Shown here piece by piece: positions 18,321 through 26,211 of a stretch of 64,000 nt of DNA (position 1 is the stretch's first letter; the number at the start of each line of letters is the position of its first letter). This stretch comes from Treponema ruminis (lineage in GTDB: Bacteria; Spirochaetota; Spirochaetia; Treponematales; Treponemataceae): NCBI GenBank assembly GCA_017161305.1, contig CP031518.1:1426001-1490000 (forward strand), in the 5' to 3' direction. The notes under the pieces are model-generated. The model saw only the letters and a list, made by a program, of their open reading frames with translations. It was not told the origin of the DNA and ran no database searches. The translations under genes and the position numbers were made by a program.

Positions 18321-19282
18321 ATGGAAGAAATTTCTTTCATAGCTGGCGAATTTAATATTTTTGTCTTTACTGTATCTGACAAATAATTTGAATTCAGTTT
18401 TTTCTTTGCGTATTTTAAATGCGTTGCTGAAGATTTTTCAATCAGAACAGAGGTGAAAAACTGTTCCCAGCTGAAAAAATTCTTGCTTTCGATAAAATCA
18501 GACGGATTTCCTAAGATTTTTGCAATTTCAGAATCCTTAAAAAGTTCTGCCTGTAAAATAAGGTATTCAAAAGATTCTGGCAAAAACAAAATGCAGTTTT
18601 TCTTCCGTTGAACAAGCTGCATGACCATATTTATTTGGGAGCCAAAAGCCGCTCCATCTGCAATCACCAGAACCGTATCTGATGTTTCATTTAGTTTTTG
18701 GAAAATATTTGATTTTCCGCCTGCTGACTCACACTCAATTTTTCCTCGTGATACTTCCGAAAAGAATTCAAAACCCGCGTTCGAGTCTTCTGTTAAAATC
18801 TTTTGAACATTTTTTGCAGAATAATCATTCGGAACTGAGTAAATATGATAAAACTCGTGATAAACCTGCTTTAGTCCTGCGTATTTCCCCGAGGTATGAA
18901 TTCCGTAGATTTCTTCCACGCTATACGGAAGATTTTCAAGTCCCTCGCGGGTTACGAGTACATAATAATTGTTTGAACCTTTTATCTGCCTTGCGAAATC
19001 AGTAGAAGCGATAAAGCGGTTCCCCTCATCAACAAAGACAATACATTCATCATACAGGGAAAGGGTTTTTTCCCAGTCATTACCTTCAAGAACGACACAT
19101 TTTTTTTCGCAGGAAAGATTTATACCGCTATCGGCTCCGTTCTGCTGAAATTCACGGATTAAATCAATTAGCGTTGTTTTTCCAGTCGCGCTGTTTCCCT
19201 GAATAATCGTGATGTTTCGGCGAATCGTGAATTCATATTTTACACGGTTATTTTGGACTGAAAGTGTGAATGAACCTTTCAT
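18308..19282 (-). CDS. P-loop ATPase, partner of DUF4869
   Basis: A 324-residue protein with Walker A GNSATGKTTL near residues 29-38 and a Walker B-like CIVFVDEGNRF near 84-94. The opening FTIRRNITIIQGNSATGKTT is typical of an uncharacterised ATPase often found in gut bacteria and sometimes mislabelled as an initiation factor. Its ATG overlaps the end of the DUF4869 gene by 4 nt, and that pairing is conserved to my knowledge. Function unknown; a two-gene defence or stress unit is a guess. It is not behind a shared-dyad promoter but reads from the promoter at 20217-20246. Confidence 0.75.
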   Translation of the reverse strand: MKGSFTLSVQNNRVKYEFTIRRNITIIQGNSATGKTTLIDLIREFQQNGADSGINLSCEKKCVVLEGNDWEKTLSLYDECIVFVDEGNRFIASTDFARQIKGSNNYYVLVTREGLENLPYSVEEIYGIHTSGKYAGLKQVYHEFYHIYSVPNDYSAKNVQKILTEDSNAGFEFFSEVSRGKIECESAGGKSNIFQKLNETSDTVLVIADGAAFGSQINMVMQLVQRKKNCILFLPESFEYLILQAELFKDSEIAKILGNPSDFIESKNFFSWEQFFTSVLIEKSSATHLKYAKKKLNSNYLSDTVKTKILNSPAMKEISSILTK

Positions 19283-19716
19283 AAACAGCCCCCGACTTCG
19301 GAAAGCAGTTCCGTCATTGAATGCACGATTTTGTCTTTGTTCAGGATTTTAATTTCAAATTCACCGTCACCAAAGTCCATTACATGCCTGAGATTCACAG
19401 TTACATCTTTTTTTGCCGCAATCTTCAAGAGCCACGAAGCACAATTATCGCCGCAATTTGATGCATTGAAGATTTTGTCGCTGATATGGTCAATCAGAAT
19501 CAAAGTCTTCACACCGCCGGAAAGCGATGTCGGAGGAATTATACCGAGAACAGGACTCTCAATTGCTCCCTCAGAAATGACTTTGGAATTGTCGATGTCA
19601 AGAATCATTTGCTTTGTCTGCTCTTCCAAAAGCCATTCACCTTCATAGACATTCTTGAAAAAGACTGAGGTATTGTAAATTGTGTTTTCGTATTCACCGA
19701 AGATTATGTTTAGCAT
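19279..19716 (-). CDS. DUF4869 domain protein
   Basis: A 145-residue protein that fits DUF4869 from end to end: MLNIIFGE at the start, ESPVLGIIPPTSLSGGVKTL in the middle, then NASNCGDNCASWLL and LRHVMDFG. Role unknown. It is translated with the downstream P-loop ATPase through a 4-nt overlap and follows the truncated DUF262 gene by 21 nt in the same operon. Confidence 0.8.
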   Translation of the reverse strand: MLNIIFGEYENTIYNTSVFFKNVYEGEWLLEEQTKQMILDIDNSKVISEGAIESPVLGIIPPTSLSGGVKTLILIDHISDKIFNASNCGDNCASWLLKIAAKKDVTVNLRHVMDFGDGEFEIKILNKDKIVHSMTELLSEVGGCL

Positions 19717-19737
19717 GAAGAAACCTCTAAGTGTGGC

Positions 19738-20187
19738 TTATAGCTTTTCTTTTATTGCATTTCGTATCAAATCTTTACGTTTTTCAATAAACTCTTTAAA
19801 ATTAGTGATTGCTAGTCCGCAATCAGGAATATAATTCCTCTGCATGTACAATTTTCTGTCAGATTCATTTGGATAAGTCTCCATTATCCATTCATCAAGA
19901 ATAGCCGTTATTGATTTTTCCCCAATAAGATTTGCCTTTTCATTATGGCGATTATTTTTTTCATGAAAGTTCCGAATGAATTCGTAAAACTGAAATTTAG
20001 GAATATTGTTTTCATTTACTTCCCAAAAGAGGAAAGAACTTATTGGATAACCACGCATTATTGAATCAAACAATAACTCTATCTTCTCTGTTGTCCAGAC
20101 AAATTCTCGCTGGATGGCTGGTAAAAAATAGTCTTTATTTATTTTCTCTACAGCAGTCCTTATTGAAATCGGTTGTGCAAAACCCAT
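19738..20187 (-). pseudogene. DUF262 (GmrSD-type) protein with large internal deletion
   Basis: The first ~98 residues are a clean DUF262 N-terminus (YFLPAIQREFVWTTEKIELL, YPISSFLFWEV), ending at SITAILD exactly where intact members continue with the GQQRLTSL active-site motif. The sequence then jumps in frame to a C-terminal tail (NESDRKLYMQRNYIPD, FKEFIEKRKDLI) of the kind that ends full-length ~550-600-residue DUF262/DUF1524 proteins. The catalytic DGQQR motif and the whole nuclease part are gone. The start (GGAGG 8 nt upstream) and reading frame are preserved, so a 149-residue product may still be made. Confidence 0.75.
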
Positions 20188-20216
20188 AGTTGGCCTCCTA
20201 AATTCTACCTGATGCT

Positions 20217-20246
20217 ATTATAAAATTCATTTTACAATTATGACAA
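20217..20246 (-). promoter_or_regulatory. Promoter of the DUF262-DUF4869-ATPase operon
   Basis: On the minus strand TTGTCA (20246-20241), 18 bp, TATAAT (20222-20217). It differs from the shared island promoters and lacks the dyad. Confidence 0.65.
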
Positions 20247-20291
20247 GATAGATTTTTTTTATTCTCGCAATTCGTTTTATGCCCTTTTTCC

Positions 20292-22457
20292 TTACGCACA
20301 GAATCCCATATGGCGCTCTTCGACTTTTTCCAGTCGTTCAGTTTCGCATAGTTCGACAAGTTCTTCGTATGACGGCATTTTTCCCTTTATGATTTCGTTC
20401 ATCTCACATTTTCGCACTATGTTGTCGATTTCACCGCCTGAAAAATCATATTTCCCGGCAAGTTTTTCTGCGTCTTCTTCGGATAAAGCCTTCATTTTGC
20501 TTTTCCAGATCTTCGTTCTGGCTTCAAGGCTCGGCTTCTCGTACTTCACTTTGAAAAGAAAGCGGCGCTCGAAAGCCTTGTCCATGTTCTCACACAGGTT
20601 TGTCGTTGCAATCATGATTCCCTCAAGCTTTTCCATTTCTTCAAGGAGGATGTTCTGCATGGCATTTTCAGTCTGGGCGACACTCCCGCTTGAGACATCA
20701 CGGCGTTTTGAAATGAGGGCATCGGCCTCGTTAAAGAGCAGAATCGGAGTATTCTCGCGATGTCTCCTGCAGCTTTTGCAGAGCATTCTGTAATCCGTGA
20801 AAATCTTCTTGATTTTCTTTTCGCTTTCGCCGAACCACATTGATTTTGAGTCGGCAATATCAACATGTAAGATTTTTCGCTTGGTCTGGCGGGCAAGCTG
20901 GTATGCGGTTTCTGTCTTTCCTGTTCCCGGCGCACCGTACAAGATTACGGCTATTCCTTTTGGAAGTCCTTTTTCTTCAAGACGGCTTTGCATTGCTTCA
21001 AGATTTTTCTGAACCAGACTTTCAGAGAGCATGTCTATCTGCTTTTGAACCGGCTCAGAATAGAAGAGATGCTTTTCATTGATTTTTCTGCTGTCAATCA
21101 CATTCTTTGCGCTGCCTGTTTTCATGTAGATATCAGCATTCTTGCCGTAAAGGAGTTCGACTGTCTTATCGGAAACCGTGACTCGTGAGTTTTCAATGAC
21201 TTCATTCTTTTCGATTTCAATGAAATTCTTTTTAACAAGAGGGTGTGTTTCATCAAGCAGCGAGCGCATTTCTGTGAAATATTGTTCACTGTGGCCATAC
21301 AAATCATTGAGAGTTGAAGCAATTGAAGATTTTCCGCCCAAAAGAAAATCTTTCGTACAGTCATAAAGGAAAAACCGGTTGTCTTCATCATGAACGGCTT
21401 TCGTTATCCTTTTGAAAAACGGAAGATTCTGATGCTTCTGCTCAATTTTTCTGAGATTACTTCTTTTTTTATATTTAGAAATATCCTCATCCTCATACAC
21501 ATAGCCGAATTCATGAAGAGCATTCAATGTTTTATCTGTCTCATTTAGAAGCATGTCTTCCTTAATGTAAAGTTCCGCCTCGCTTCCGAAAATCTGTCTT
21601 ATTCCGTCGGCAGTAAGTTTAAGCGTGATTTTTAGTCTAGGTTTTCCTCTGAAATATTCATCACTTGTCTCATAAATCAGCTCTGACAGTTTGTTTTTAA
21701 TTAAAATATCTGAATCTTCAAACAGACTTGCACGACGCACATATTTTTTTTGAGGATTGATTATTCGAAGAATTGCGTAGTCGAGCCGATTTCTCCTGTC
21801 GTCATCATTATCTGGATCATTTTCGCTGATCACGGTGTCAAAACAAAGACTGTAAAGAATCGAACGGCTGTCAAAATCATCTGGAAAAAGCTTATTGATA
21901 TTTTTTAAGAATTCTTTTTCAGCGTATTTCCGCTCAAGATTGCAAATCTGTCGCTTAAATTCAGTAAAACTCATTTTTCGTTCACAAAAACCTTGCTGAA
22001 CATCATGCAGTTCACTCAAAACGCTTTCAGTTGTCTCCTCGTTTTCCTCAAAAAAGACAATCGGCTCGCCGTCAATAACATTGTTCATAACCGTTCCGGT
22101 GATTTTGTACCCGTTATTTTCAGGATGATGACTGATATTGCGGAGGTCGTCCATGTAAATCAGATTTTTCTTTTCAAGCACATCGATTTCTTTTCGAAAT
22201 TCAAGGATATGCAGAAACGAATAATCCAAAAATCCCGCGATGGCATGTAAATTCACCGAGGTCTGCCGCTGATTCTGCAGAACAAAAATAACAACAAAAA
22301 AGATTGCGGCAAGTTCATCACAATCAAGATATGAAGCGATATCCTGAATCTCCGGGCGGACTTCATCCATCACGGACTTATCAAGTTTTGAGGCTTCAAG
22401 TTTTTCTGAAACCGCGATAATCGTAGATAAAATAGATGAATTTTCGTGTAAAGTCAT
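20292..22457 (-). CDS. AAA+ ATPase under island promoter
   Basis: A protein of about 721 residues; start 22457 is chosen over 22469 because the codons from 22469 themselves form the GGAG site. The C-terminal third is an AAA+ module: Walker A YGAPGTGKTETA near residue 507, Walker B ILLFNEADAL near 575 (Asn-Glu in place of Asp-Glu, then Asp), a sensor-like IATTNL, and an arginine finger region FERRFLFKV. The N-terminal 450 residues look like helical and winged-helix repeats without a family I can name. Such ATPases usually remodel a protein partner. It is the only gene behind island promoter 3. Confidence 0.85.
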   Translation of the reverse strand: MTLHENSSILSTIIAVSEKLEASKLDKSVMDEVRPEIQDIASYLDCDELAAIFFVVIFVLQNQRQTSVNLHAIAGFLDYSFLHILEFRKEIDVLEKKNLIYMDDLRNISHHPENNGYKITGTVMNNVIDGEPIVFFEENEETTESVLSELHDVQQGFCERKMSFTEFKRQICNLERKYAEKEFLKNINKLFPDDFDSRSILYSLCFDTVISENDPDNDDDRRNRLDYAILRIINPQKKYVRRASLFEDSDILIKNKLSELIYETSDEYFRGKPRLKITLKLTADGIRQIFGSEAELYIKEDMLLNETDKTLNALHEFGYVYEDEDISKYKKRSNLRKIEQKHQNLPFFKRITKAVHDEDNRFFLYDCTKDFLLGGKSSIASTLNDLYGHSEQYFTEMRSLLDETHPLVKKNFIEIEKNEVIENSRVTVSDKTVELLYGKNADIYMKTGSAKNVIDSRKINEKHLFYSEPVQKQIDMLSESLVQKNLEAMQSRLEEKGLPKGIAVILYGAPGTGKTETAYQLARQTKRKILHVDIADSKSMWFGESEKKIKKIFTDYRMLCKSCRRHRENTPILLFNEADALISKRRDVSSGSVAQTENAMQNILLEEMEKLEGIMIATTNLCENMDKAFERRFLFKVKYEKPSLEARTKIWKSKMKALSEEDAEKLAGKYDFSGGEIDNIVRKCEMNEIIKGKMPSYEELVELCETERLEKVEERHMGFCA

Positions 22458-22481
22458 AATTTTCTCCATGTTTATAAGCTA

Positions 22482-22513
22482 AGTGTACAATGGGAAGATA
22501 TCATTTAGTGATA
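22482..22513 (-). promoter_or_regulatory. Island promoter 3 (AAA+ ATPase)
   Basis: A perfect dyad, TATCACTAAATGATA, spans 22513-22499. TCACTA is at 22511-22506 and TACACT at 22487-22482, with 18 bp between. About 25 nt separate the -10 from the start codon. Confidence 0.75.
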
Positions 22514-22527
22514 GTTAAGTAAGAAAC

Positions 22528-23463
22528 TCACAGTTCCTTTTTCCAGTTCTCATAGTACTTATTTCTGAAGCCATCTTCCACTTCCCAGGGTTGTGGGTGA
22601 TGATACATTCGGGCCCTGTAAAGCCAGCGTTCCCGGCCGGTGTGATTTGTGCCATTTCTTGTGTAGACTTTTATTTCGGACATTTTCATTTCCGGGTGTC
22701 TGTACGGATATCTTTTGAAGAAATTTTCAGAAAGCTTAGCGATTGAAAGCGGAAACTCGTTTTTGAGATTCTTTGACATCAGAAAATCATCAAGTTCTTT
22801 CTGGCGTTCTTCGTCGGAAAGTTTTTCCTGATAAGCCCGATAGCTGTAGACATTATGAAAATGTCCGGCCATTTCTTCTGAATCTTCTTTTGTGATATTC
22901 GGAAGAAAATAGATGCACTTTGTATGGTCGCTCTTTCCTGGAATCTTCTCAAAATCAAAATGACCGTGGCGGAGTTCATCTTCAAATTTTTCCTGCTCTT
23001 TGGTGTAAAAATCATCACTGTCGGGAACATAAATCTTCCAGGCGTAAAGAACTGGGGTGTCGCAATTTTCCCATAAGCTCTCAAGGTATTCTATAATAAT
23101 CGTTCTTGCATCTTCATTTATAACAGTTATATCATCTGCGATTGATTTGCAAATATGATAATACTCCAAAGTTTCTTTCTTTGTGATTGCAAACTTTGCT
23201 TTTGCTGCCTCAAAGAAAACTGACTGATTGGAAATGATTTCTCCGGCTTCCTTAAAACTTGCGTACAGCCCTTTTTTCTCAAAATCATTTCTCAACCATT
23301 CTTCACTGTATTTCTTCGGACACATTGCCATAATGTGCAGACCGTAGCGCAAGGTAATATTGCCCACCTTGTATTTTGCCGTAAAATCATGCGACCACCA
23401 GGTTACTTCAAGTTTTACTCCATCTTTTTCTGTTGTGAATGTTTTCCATGGGATATTGCTCAT
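22528..23463 (-). CDS. Uncharacterised protein under island promoter
   Basis: A 311-residue soluble protein that I do not recognise. The start has a strong AGGAGG site 6 nt upstream. It is rich in aromatic residues and histidine (VTWWSHDF near the N-terminus, RMYHHPQPWEVEDGF near the C-terminus). The middle is helical and charged. No membrane segments or nucleotide-binding motifs are seen. It lies between island promoter 3 and island promoter 4, which drives it, so it belongs to the same putative regulon as the AAA+ gene downstream. Confidence 0.7.
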   Translation of the reverse strand: MSNIPWKTFTTEKDGVKLEVTWWSHDFTAKYKVGNITLRYGLHIMAMCPKKYSEEWLRNDFEKKGLYASFKEAGEIISNQSVFFEAAKAKFAITKKETLEYYHICKSIADDITVINEDARTIIIEYLESLWENCDTPVLYAWKIYVPDSDDFYTKEQEKFEDELRHGHFDFEKIPGKSDHTKCIYFLPNITKEDSEEMAGHFHNVYSYRAYQEKLSDEERQKELDDFLMSKNLKNEFPLSIAKLSENFFKRYPYRHPEMKMSEIKVYTRNGTNHTGRERWLYRARMYHHPQPWEVEDGFRNKYYENWKKEL

Positions 23464-23497
23464 AACTGGCCTCCTGTTTCGTCGGTAGATTTATTTT

Positions 23498-23529
23498 ATT
23501 TTACGTTCTGAGTGTGTCATTTAGTGATA
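23498..23529 (-). promoter_or_regulatory. Island promoter 4
   Basis: On the minus strand TATCACTAAATGACA (23529-23515), one mismatch in the dyad; TCACTA at 23527-23522, 18 bp, then TAAAAT at 23503-23498. The -10 differs in sequence from the others but keeps the spacing. Confidence 0.65.
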
Positions 23530-23530
23530 G

Positions 23531-23767
23531 TGGGGAGATTTTTCAGGAAAGTATTTTGATAAATCCGTTGCACTCGAAATCAGCAACAAATACGGTTACA
23601 GCATTATGGAAGCCCTTAGAAAATTTCTATTTTCAAAAACTTACCAGATGCTTTGCAATCCTGAACTTGAAATGTGGGAATTCAGCCCTCTGGGGATTTT
23701 TGATATGTGGGAATCCGAGCAAATCACAGGAAATCCACGGAATTCCCTCTATATAAGGAGAGATTAA
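23531..23767 (+). pseudogene. N-terminally truncated partner gene of DUF3791
   Basis: The frame opens right after a stop at 23528-23530 and runs to TAA at 23765-23767, immediately before the DUF3791 ATG. It reads YFDKSVALEISNKYGYSIME, then CNPELEMWEFSPLGIFDMWE and a final NSLYIRRD, a small conserved protein normally translated just upstream of DUF3791. The usual first residues and start codon are missing; the first ATG is at 23606, deep in the conserved part. The break falls at the promoter 4 dyad, suggesting this end was cut when the neighbouring cassette arrived. Confidence 0.6.
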
Positions 23768-23968
23768 ATGTCAAAAGAAATTGAATTTTTCACCTTTCTC
23801 CTTGAACAGTACGCTGCCTACAAAAATACTACCGCCGATAAAATCTTAAAGCAACTCGATGACTTAAAACTTACGGATTATGTCATAAGCATGTATGAGA
23901 TGTACCATTCGGAAGCCATCGAAAATGCTTTTGCAGATTTAGACAGACTGATTGCGGAAAAAGAATAA
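23768..23968 (+). CDS. DUF3791 family small protein
   Basis: A 66-residue acidic helical protein (IEFFTFLLEQYAAYKNTTAD, then YVISMYEMYHSEAIENAF) matching DUF3791. It starts directly after the stop of its truncated partner (TAAATG) with AAGGAG upstream. These proteins occur in gut bacteria next to small toxin-like genes, and a toxin-antitoxin role has been suspected but not shown as far as I know. With its partner headless, this may be an orphan. Confidence 0.7.
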   Translation: MSKEIEFFTFLLEQYAAYKNTTADKILKQLDDLKLTDYVISMYEMYHSEAIENAFADLDRLIAEKE

Positions 23969-23979
23969 AAAAATTCCGA

Positions 23980-24912
23980 TTATTGAGGTCTTGCTATCTC
24001 AAGGCTTGTCAGCTCATAAGAAGTATCATGAAAATTGTTTTCGACAGATTCATCTCCTGCTTGAAGATTCGCGTTCAATTCATCCATAGTTTCTTTATGA
24101 AGTTTTACTGCTTCTTCAAAACTCATGTTGTTCATATCAACAAATAACTTCCCAGACGGAATCTTTTCTGAGTCCTGATAAATATTGCAGGTATAAGCGA
24201 TGCGGTATGTCGACTTTTGTTGTTCAGAACTGTTCTTAAAGTTCAAGGCAGCAAACAAATCTCCCGAATCAAGAACGATATAGTCCAGGCTGTGAAGAAT
24301 CAGGATTTCTTTGTTTTTTATGACAAAGATTTTCAGAACATCAAGCTGCTCGTCGGTGAGATTGCATTTTTCGCGTTTTTCCAAGAGGCGCGGCTTGTCA
24401 CTGATTGTTAAGCAAATGTATTTCCCGTCGCCTGGATTTTTAAAACGAATCACATTTTCATAAGCTACTTTGCCGTCTTCTGTAAGATATGGTTCTCTCG
24501 ACCAGAAAGTTGCGCAGCCGCAGGAAACAGAGCAGGGAAGGGGAAATCCGGGCAGGCTTTTGGGAAGTATAGTCGTGGAAAAGAAACCAAAATATTCATA
24601 ATGATACAGGTCTTCCATGACTTCATACATCTGCTCCAAAAGCGTTTTGAACTCAACGGCAAGTTTTGAGGTTTTGTCAGCAAAGCTCTCCCACTTCATC
24701 AGACTGATTTTGATTTCAAAGTAACAGTCGATAATAAGGATGCTGGTAAATTTGTTGATGATTGCAAAGGAATCAAACAGTTTCTTAAGCGATTTTACCT
24801 CTTCCATCAGCGATTCGTCTGGTTTATGGCTCAAAATGTCGTCCGCTAGAGAAGAAAGTCTTTTGATGAAGATATTCGCTTTTTTGTCGTATTCGTCATC
24901 TTTGTATTTCAT
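23980..24912 (-). CDS. Uncharacterised protein under island promoter
   Basis: A 310-residue protein of unknown family. Start 24912 (MKYKDDEYD) is preferred over 24942 because GGAG lies 8 nt upstream. The first ~110 residues are helical and charged. A cysteine-rich segment PLPCSVSCGCATFW sits near the middle, followed by a beta-rich half (LHSLDYIVLDSGDLFAALNF). It is expressed from island promoter 5, divergent from the gene at 25033. The Cys cluster could bind metal; nothing else suggests a function. Confidence 0.7.
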   Translation of the reverse strand: MKYKDDEYDKKANIFIKRLSSLADDILSHKPDESLMEEVKSLKKLFDSFAIINKFTSILIIDCYFEIKISLMKWESFADKTSKLAVEFKTLLEQMYEVMEDLYHYEYFGFFSTTILPKSLPGFPLPCSVSCGCATFWSREPYLTEDGKVAYENVIRFKNPGDGKYICLTISDKPRLLEKREKCNLTDEQLDVLKIFVIKNKEILILHSLDYIVLDSGDLFAALNFKNSSEQQKSTYRIAYTCNIYQDSEKIPSGKLFVDMNNMSFEEAVKLHKETMDELNANLQAGDESVENNFHDTSYELTSLEIARPQ

Positions 24913-24944
24913 GTTCCTGTCTCCGTAACTTTCAAGATACACAG

Positions 24945-24976
24945 ATGATAGCAGACAGAAATATCATTTAGTGATA
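24945..24976 (-). promoter_or_regulatory. Island promoter 5
   Basis: A perfect dyad TATCACTAAATGATA at 24976-24962; TCACTA 24974-24969, 18 bp, -10 TATCAT 24950-24945. It is back to back with island promoter 6. Confidence 0.7.
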
Positions 24977-24994
24977 ACAAAATTTTTTTTTCAA

Positions 24995-25026
24995 TCTCAC
25001 TAAATGATATTTTCCCCAGGTAAACT
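24995..25026 (+). promoter_or_regulatory. Island promoter 6 (likely leaderless transcript)
   Basis: TCTCACTAAATGATA at 24995-25009, TCACTA 24997-25002, 18 bp, -10 TAAACT 25021-25026. The next ATG is at 25033, where transcription should begin, and no ribosome-binding site is present. Its dyad is 33 bp centre to centre from that of promoter 5, about three helical turns. Confidence 0.7.
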
Positions 25027-25032
25027 TCTTTC

Positions 25033-25320
25033 ATGGAAATTGAACCAATATCTTCTGTCGGAAGTGATTTCTATGTTTCCCAGATATATCTGCAAAAATC
25101 ACTTCGTAGAAAAAAAAGAAAAGATTCTTCTATTATAGTACGTCCGTTTCCTGAATTGCTTGCAGAGGCAATCGAGAAGTGCAGGGCTGAGGAAGAATTT
25201 GAAGCATACATACATTCTGCTCCAAAAATAGAATCAATGGAAAACTTCATTTCAGAGCAGATAGAACTGTGCCGAACTCAATTTTTGCGGTTGAACTGTC
25301 TGCTTTGTAAGAGAGATTAA
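25033..25320 (+). CDS. Uncharacterised 95-residue protein under island promoter
   Basis: Not recognised. The N-terminus has a basic patch (LQKSLRRKKRKDSS), the rest is acidic and helical (LLAEAIEKCRAEEEFEAYIH), and three cysteines lie in the last 20 residues. The ATG is 6 nt after the -10 TAAACT with no Shine-Dalgarno, so translation is probably leaderless. Its promoter is diagnostic of the island regulon, which supports it being a real gene despite its size. Confidence 0.55.
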   Translation: MEIEPISSVGSDFYVSQIYLQKSLRRKKRKDSSIIVRPFPELLAEAIEKCRAEEEFEAYIHSAPKIESMENFISEQIELCRTQFLRLNCLLCKRD

Positions 25321-25322
25321 AA

Positions 25323-25883
25323 TTATAATAAAATTTCTTTTATAGGAAGTCTATTTAATAATTCATTCAGAATATCTTTGTTTTTCTTTTTTAATTGATT
25401 GTATTCTTCTTTAGTTATTTTTATTAGAGAAATGTTTGCCATATTATAGATTTTTATTAAATCATGTGGCTCAAAGTTTTCCGGTTTTTGATGTGTTTTT
25501 GCCTGCTTGTTTTCTTCCGACGTTACGAAGCATAATTTACAGAATTTCTCTTTATATAATGAGAACACTTTATTTCCATTGATTTCTTTTTCTTTTAATA
25601 ATTCTCTAGCTGATATTTTTCGTGGAAATAAGTGTTCTTCACTTATTTTAGGTTTCCCGTCTTTAAAAGTCTTTAAGCAATTTATAGATATATATCCGGT
25701 GAAAGAATTTTCTAATTCTGGTAGATACCATAAAGCTGCACCAATAGTCGTTTCAATAAATGCTTTTTGATTATCTGTAGCATTTTTATATTTATCTTTT
25801 ACACCTAAGACTAATTCTGCCAAAGCTTCACAGCGCTCTAAAGCCTTTTGCTCCTGATTTTCTTTTTTTGATTGATTATTCAT
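25323..25883 (-). CDS. Uncharacterised protein with EEHLFPR motif (possible HNH-like nuclease)
   Basis: A 186-residue protein, more AT-rich than its neighbours. The central SEEHLFPRKIS resembles the first half of HNH/DUF1524-type nuclease motifs (EHxxPR), and TYPE-like cysteines CKLC follow, but I cannot place a complete active site. The ATG is inside the decayed toxin remnant (25876-25941), and it probably took over that unit's translation (GGAG and GGG upstream). It converges with the gene ending at 25320. Function unknown. Confidence 0.6.
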   Translation of the reverse strand: MNNQSKKENQEQKALERCEALAELVLGVKDKYKNATDNQKAFIETTIGAALWYLPELENSFTGYISINCLKTFKDGKPKISEEHLFPRKISARELLKEKEINGNKVFSLYKEKFCKLCFVTSEENKQAKTHQKPENFEPHDLIKIYNMANISLIKITKEEYNQLKKKNKDILNELLNRLPIKEILL

Positions 25884-25941
25884 ATTTTTCCCTTAATCTC
25901 CTGCTGCCAAAATCAAGCATATAAACATCACCACGTGTCAT
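25876..25941 (-). pseudogene. MazF/PemK-like toxin stub
   Basis: ATG at 25941 opens MTRGDVYMLDFG, the standard start of MazF/PemK ribonuclease toxins, then runs into unrelated sequence and stops after 21 codons. It overlaps the end of the frameshifted antitoxin, the usual toxin-antitoxin arrangement. Everything after the first strand, including the catalytic residues, is missing. Confidence 0.65.
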
Positions 25942-26135
25942 TCTTTACACTCTCCCATACAGTTGCAAGGCTTGATTCTCTAAGTTTTTGTAAAGATTCT
26001 TCTTCAGAATACTCATTACTTAAAATAGAAGTTTTTTTTATTAATATTATTTGCTACAAAATTGAGCAAATGAATTTGTTCTGCTAAAGAGAATGTTCTA
26101 ACCTGTTCTTCTACATATGCAAGGGCATCAGACAT
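25928..26135 (-). pseudogene. Frameshifted antitoxin of a MazF/PemK-type module
   Basis: ATG at 26135 starts MSDALAYVEEQVRTFSLAEQ, then the frame breaks at a run of eight A (minus strand) near 26032-26039. With seven A the frame continues through KKTSILSNEYSEEESLQKLR to LATVWESVKNDTW and a TGA at 25930-25928 that overlaps the toxin ATG. The layout, about 68 residues followed by an overlapping toxin start, is that of a type II antitoxin. One base is inserted relative to the inferred ancestor. Confidence 0.65.
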
Positions 26136-26211
26136 ATCAAACCTTCAAATCAATTATATCATACTTAATCAGATTTTAACATAAATTTAGACTCCATTTT
26201 TTTCTCTGCAA

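Noticed and set aside
23514-23756. 80-codon ORF at the start of the DUF3791 region
   Set aside because: Another frame of the same stretch matches the known partner of DUF3791, so this frame is spurious.
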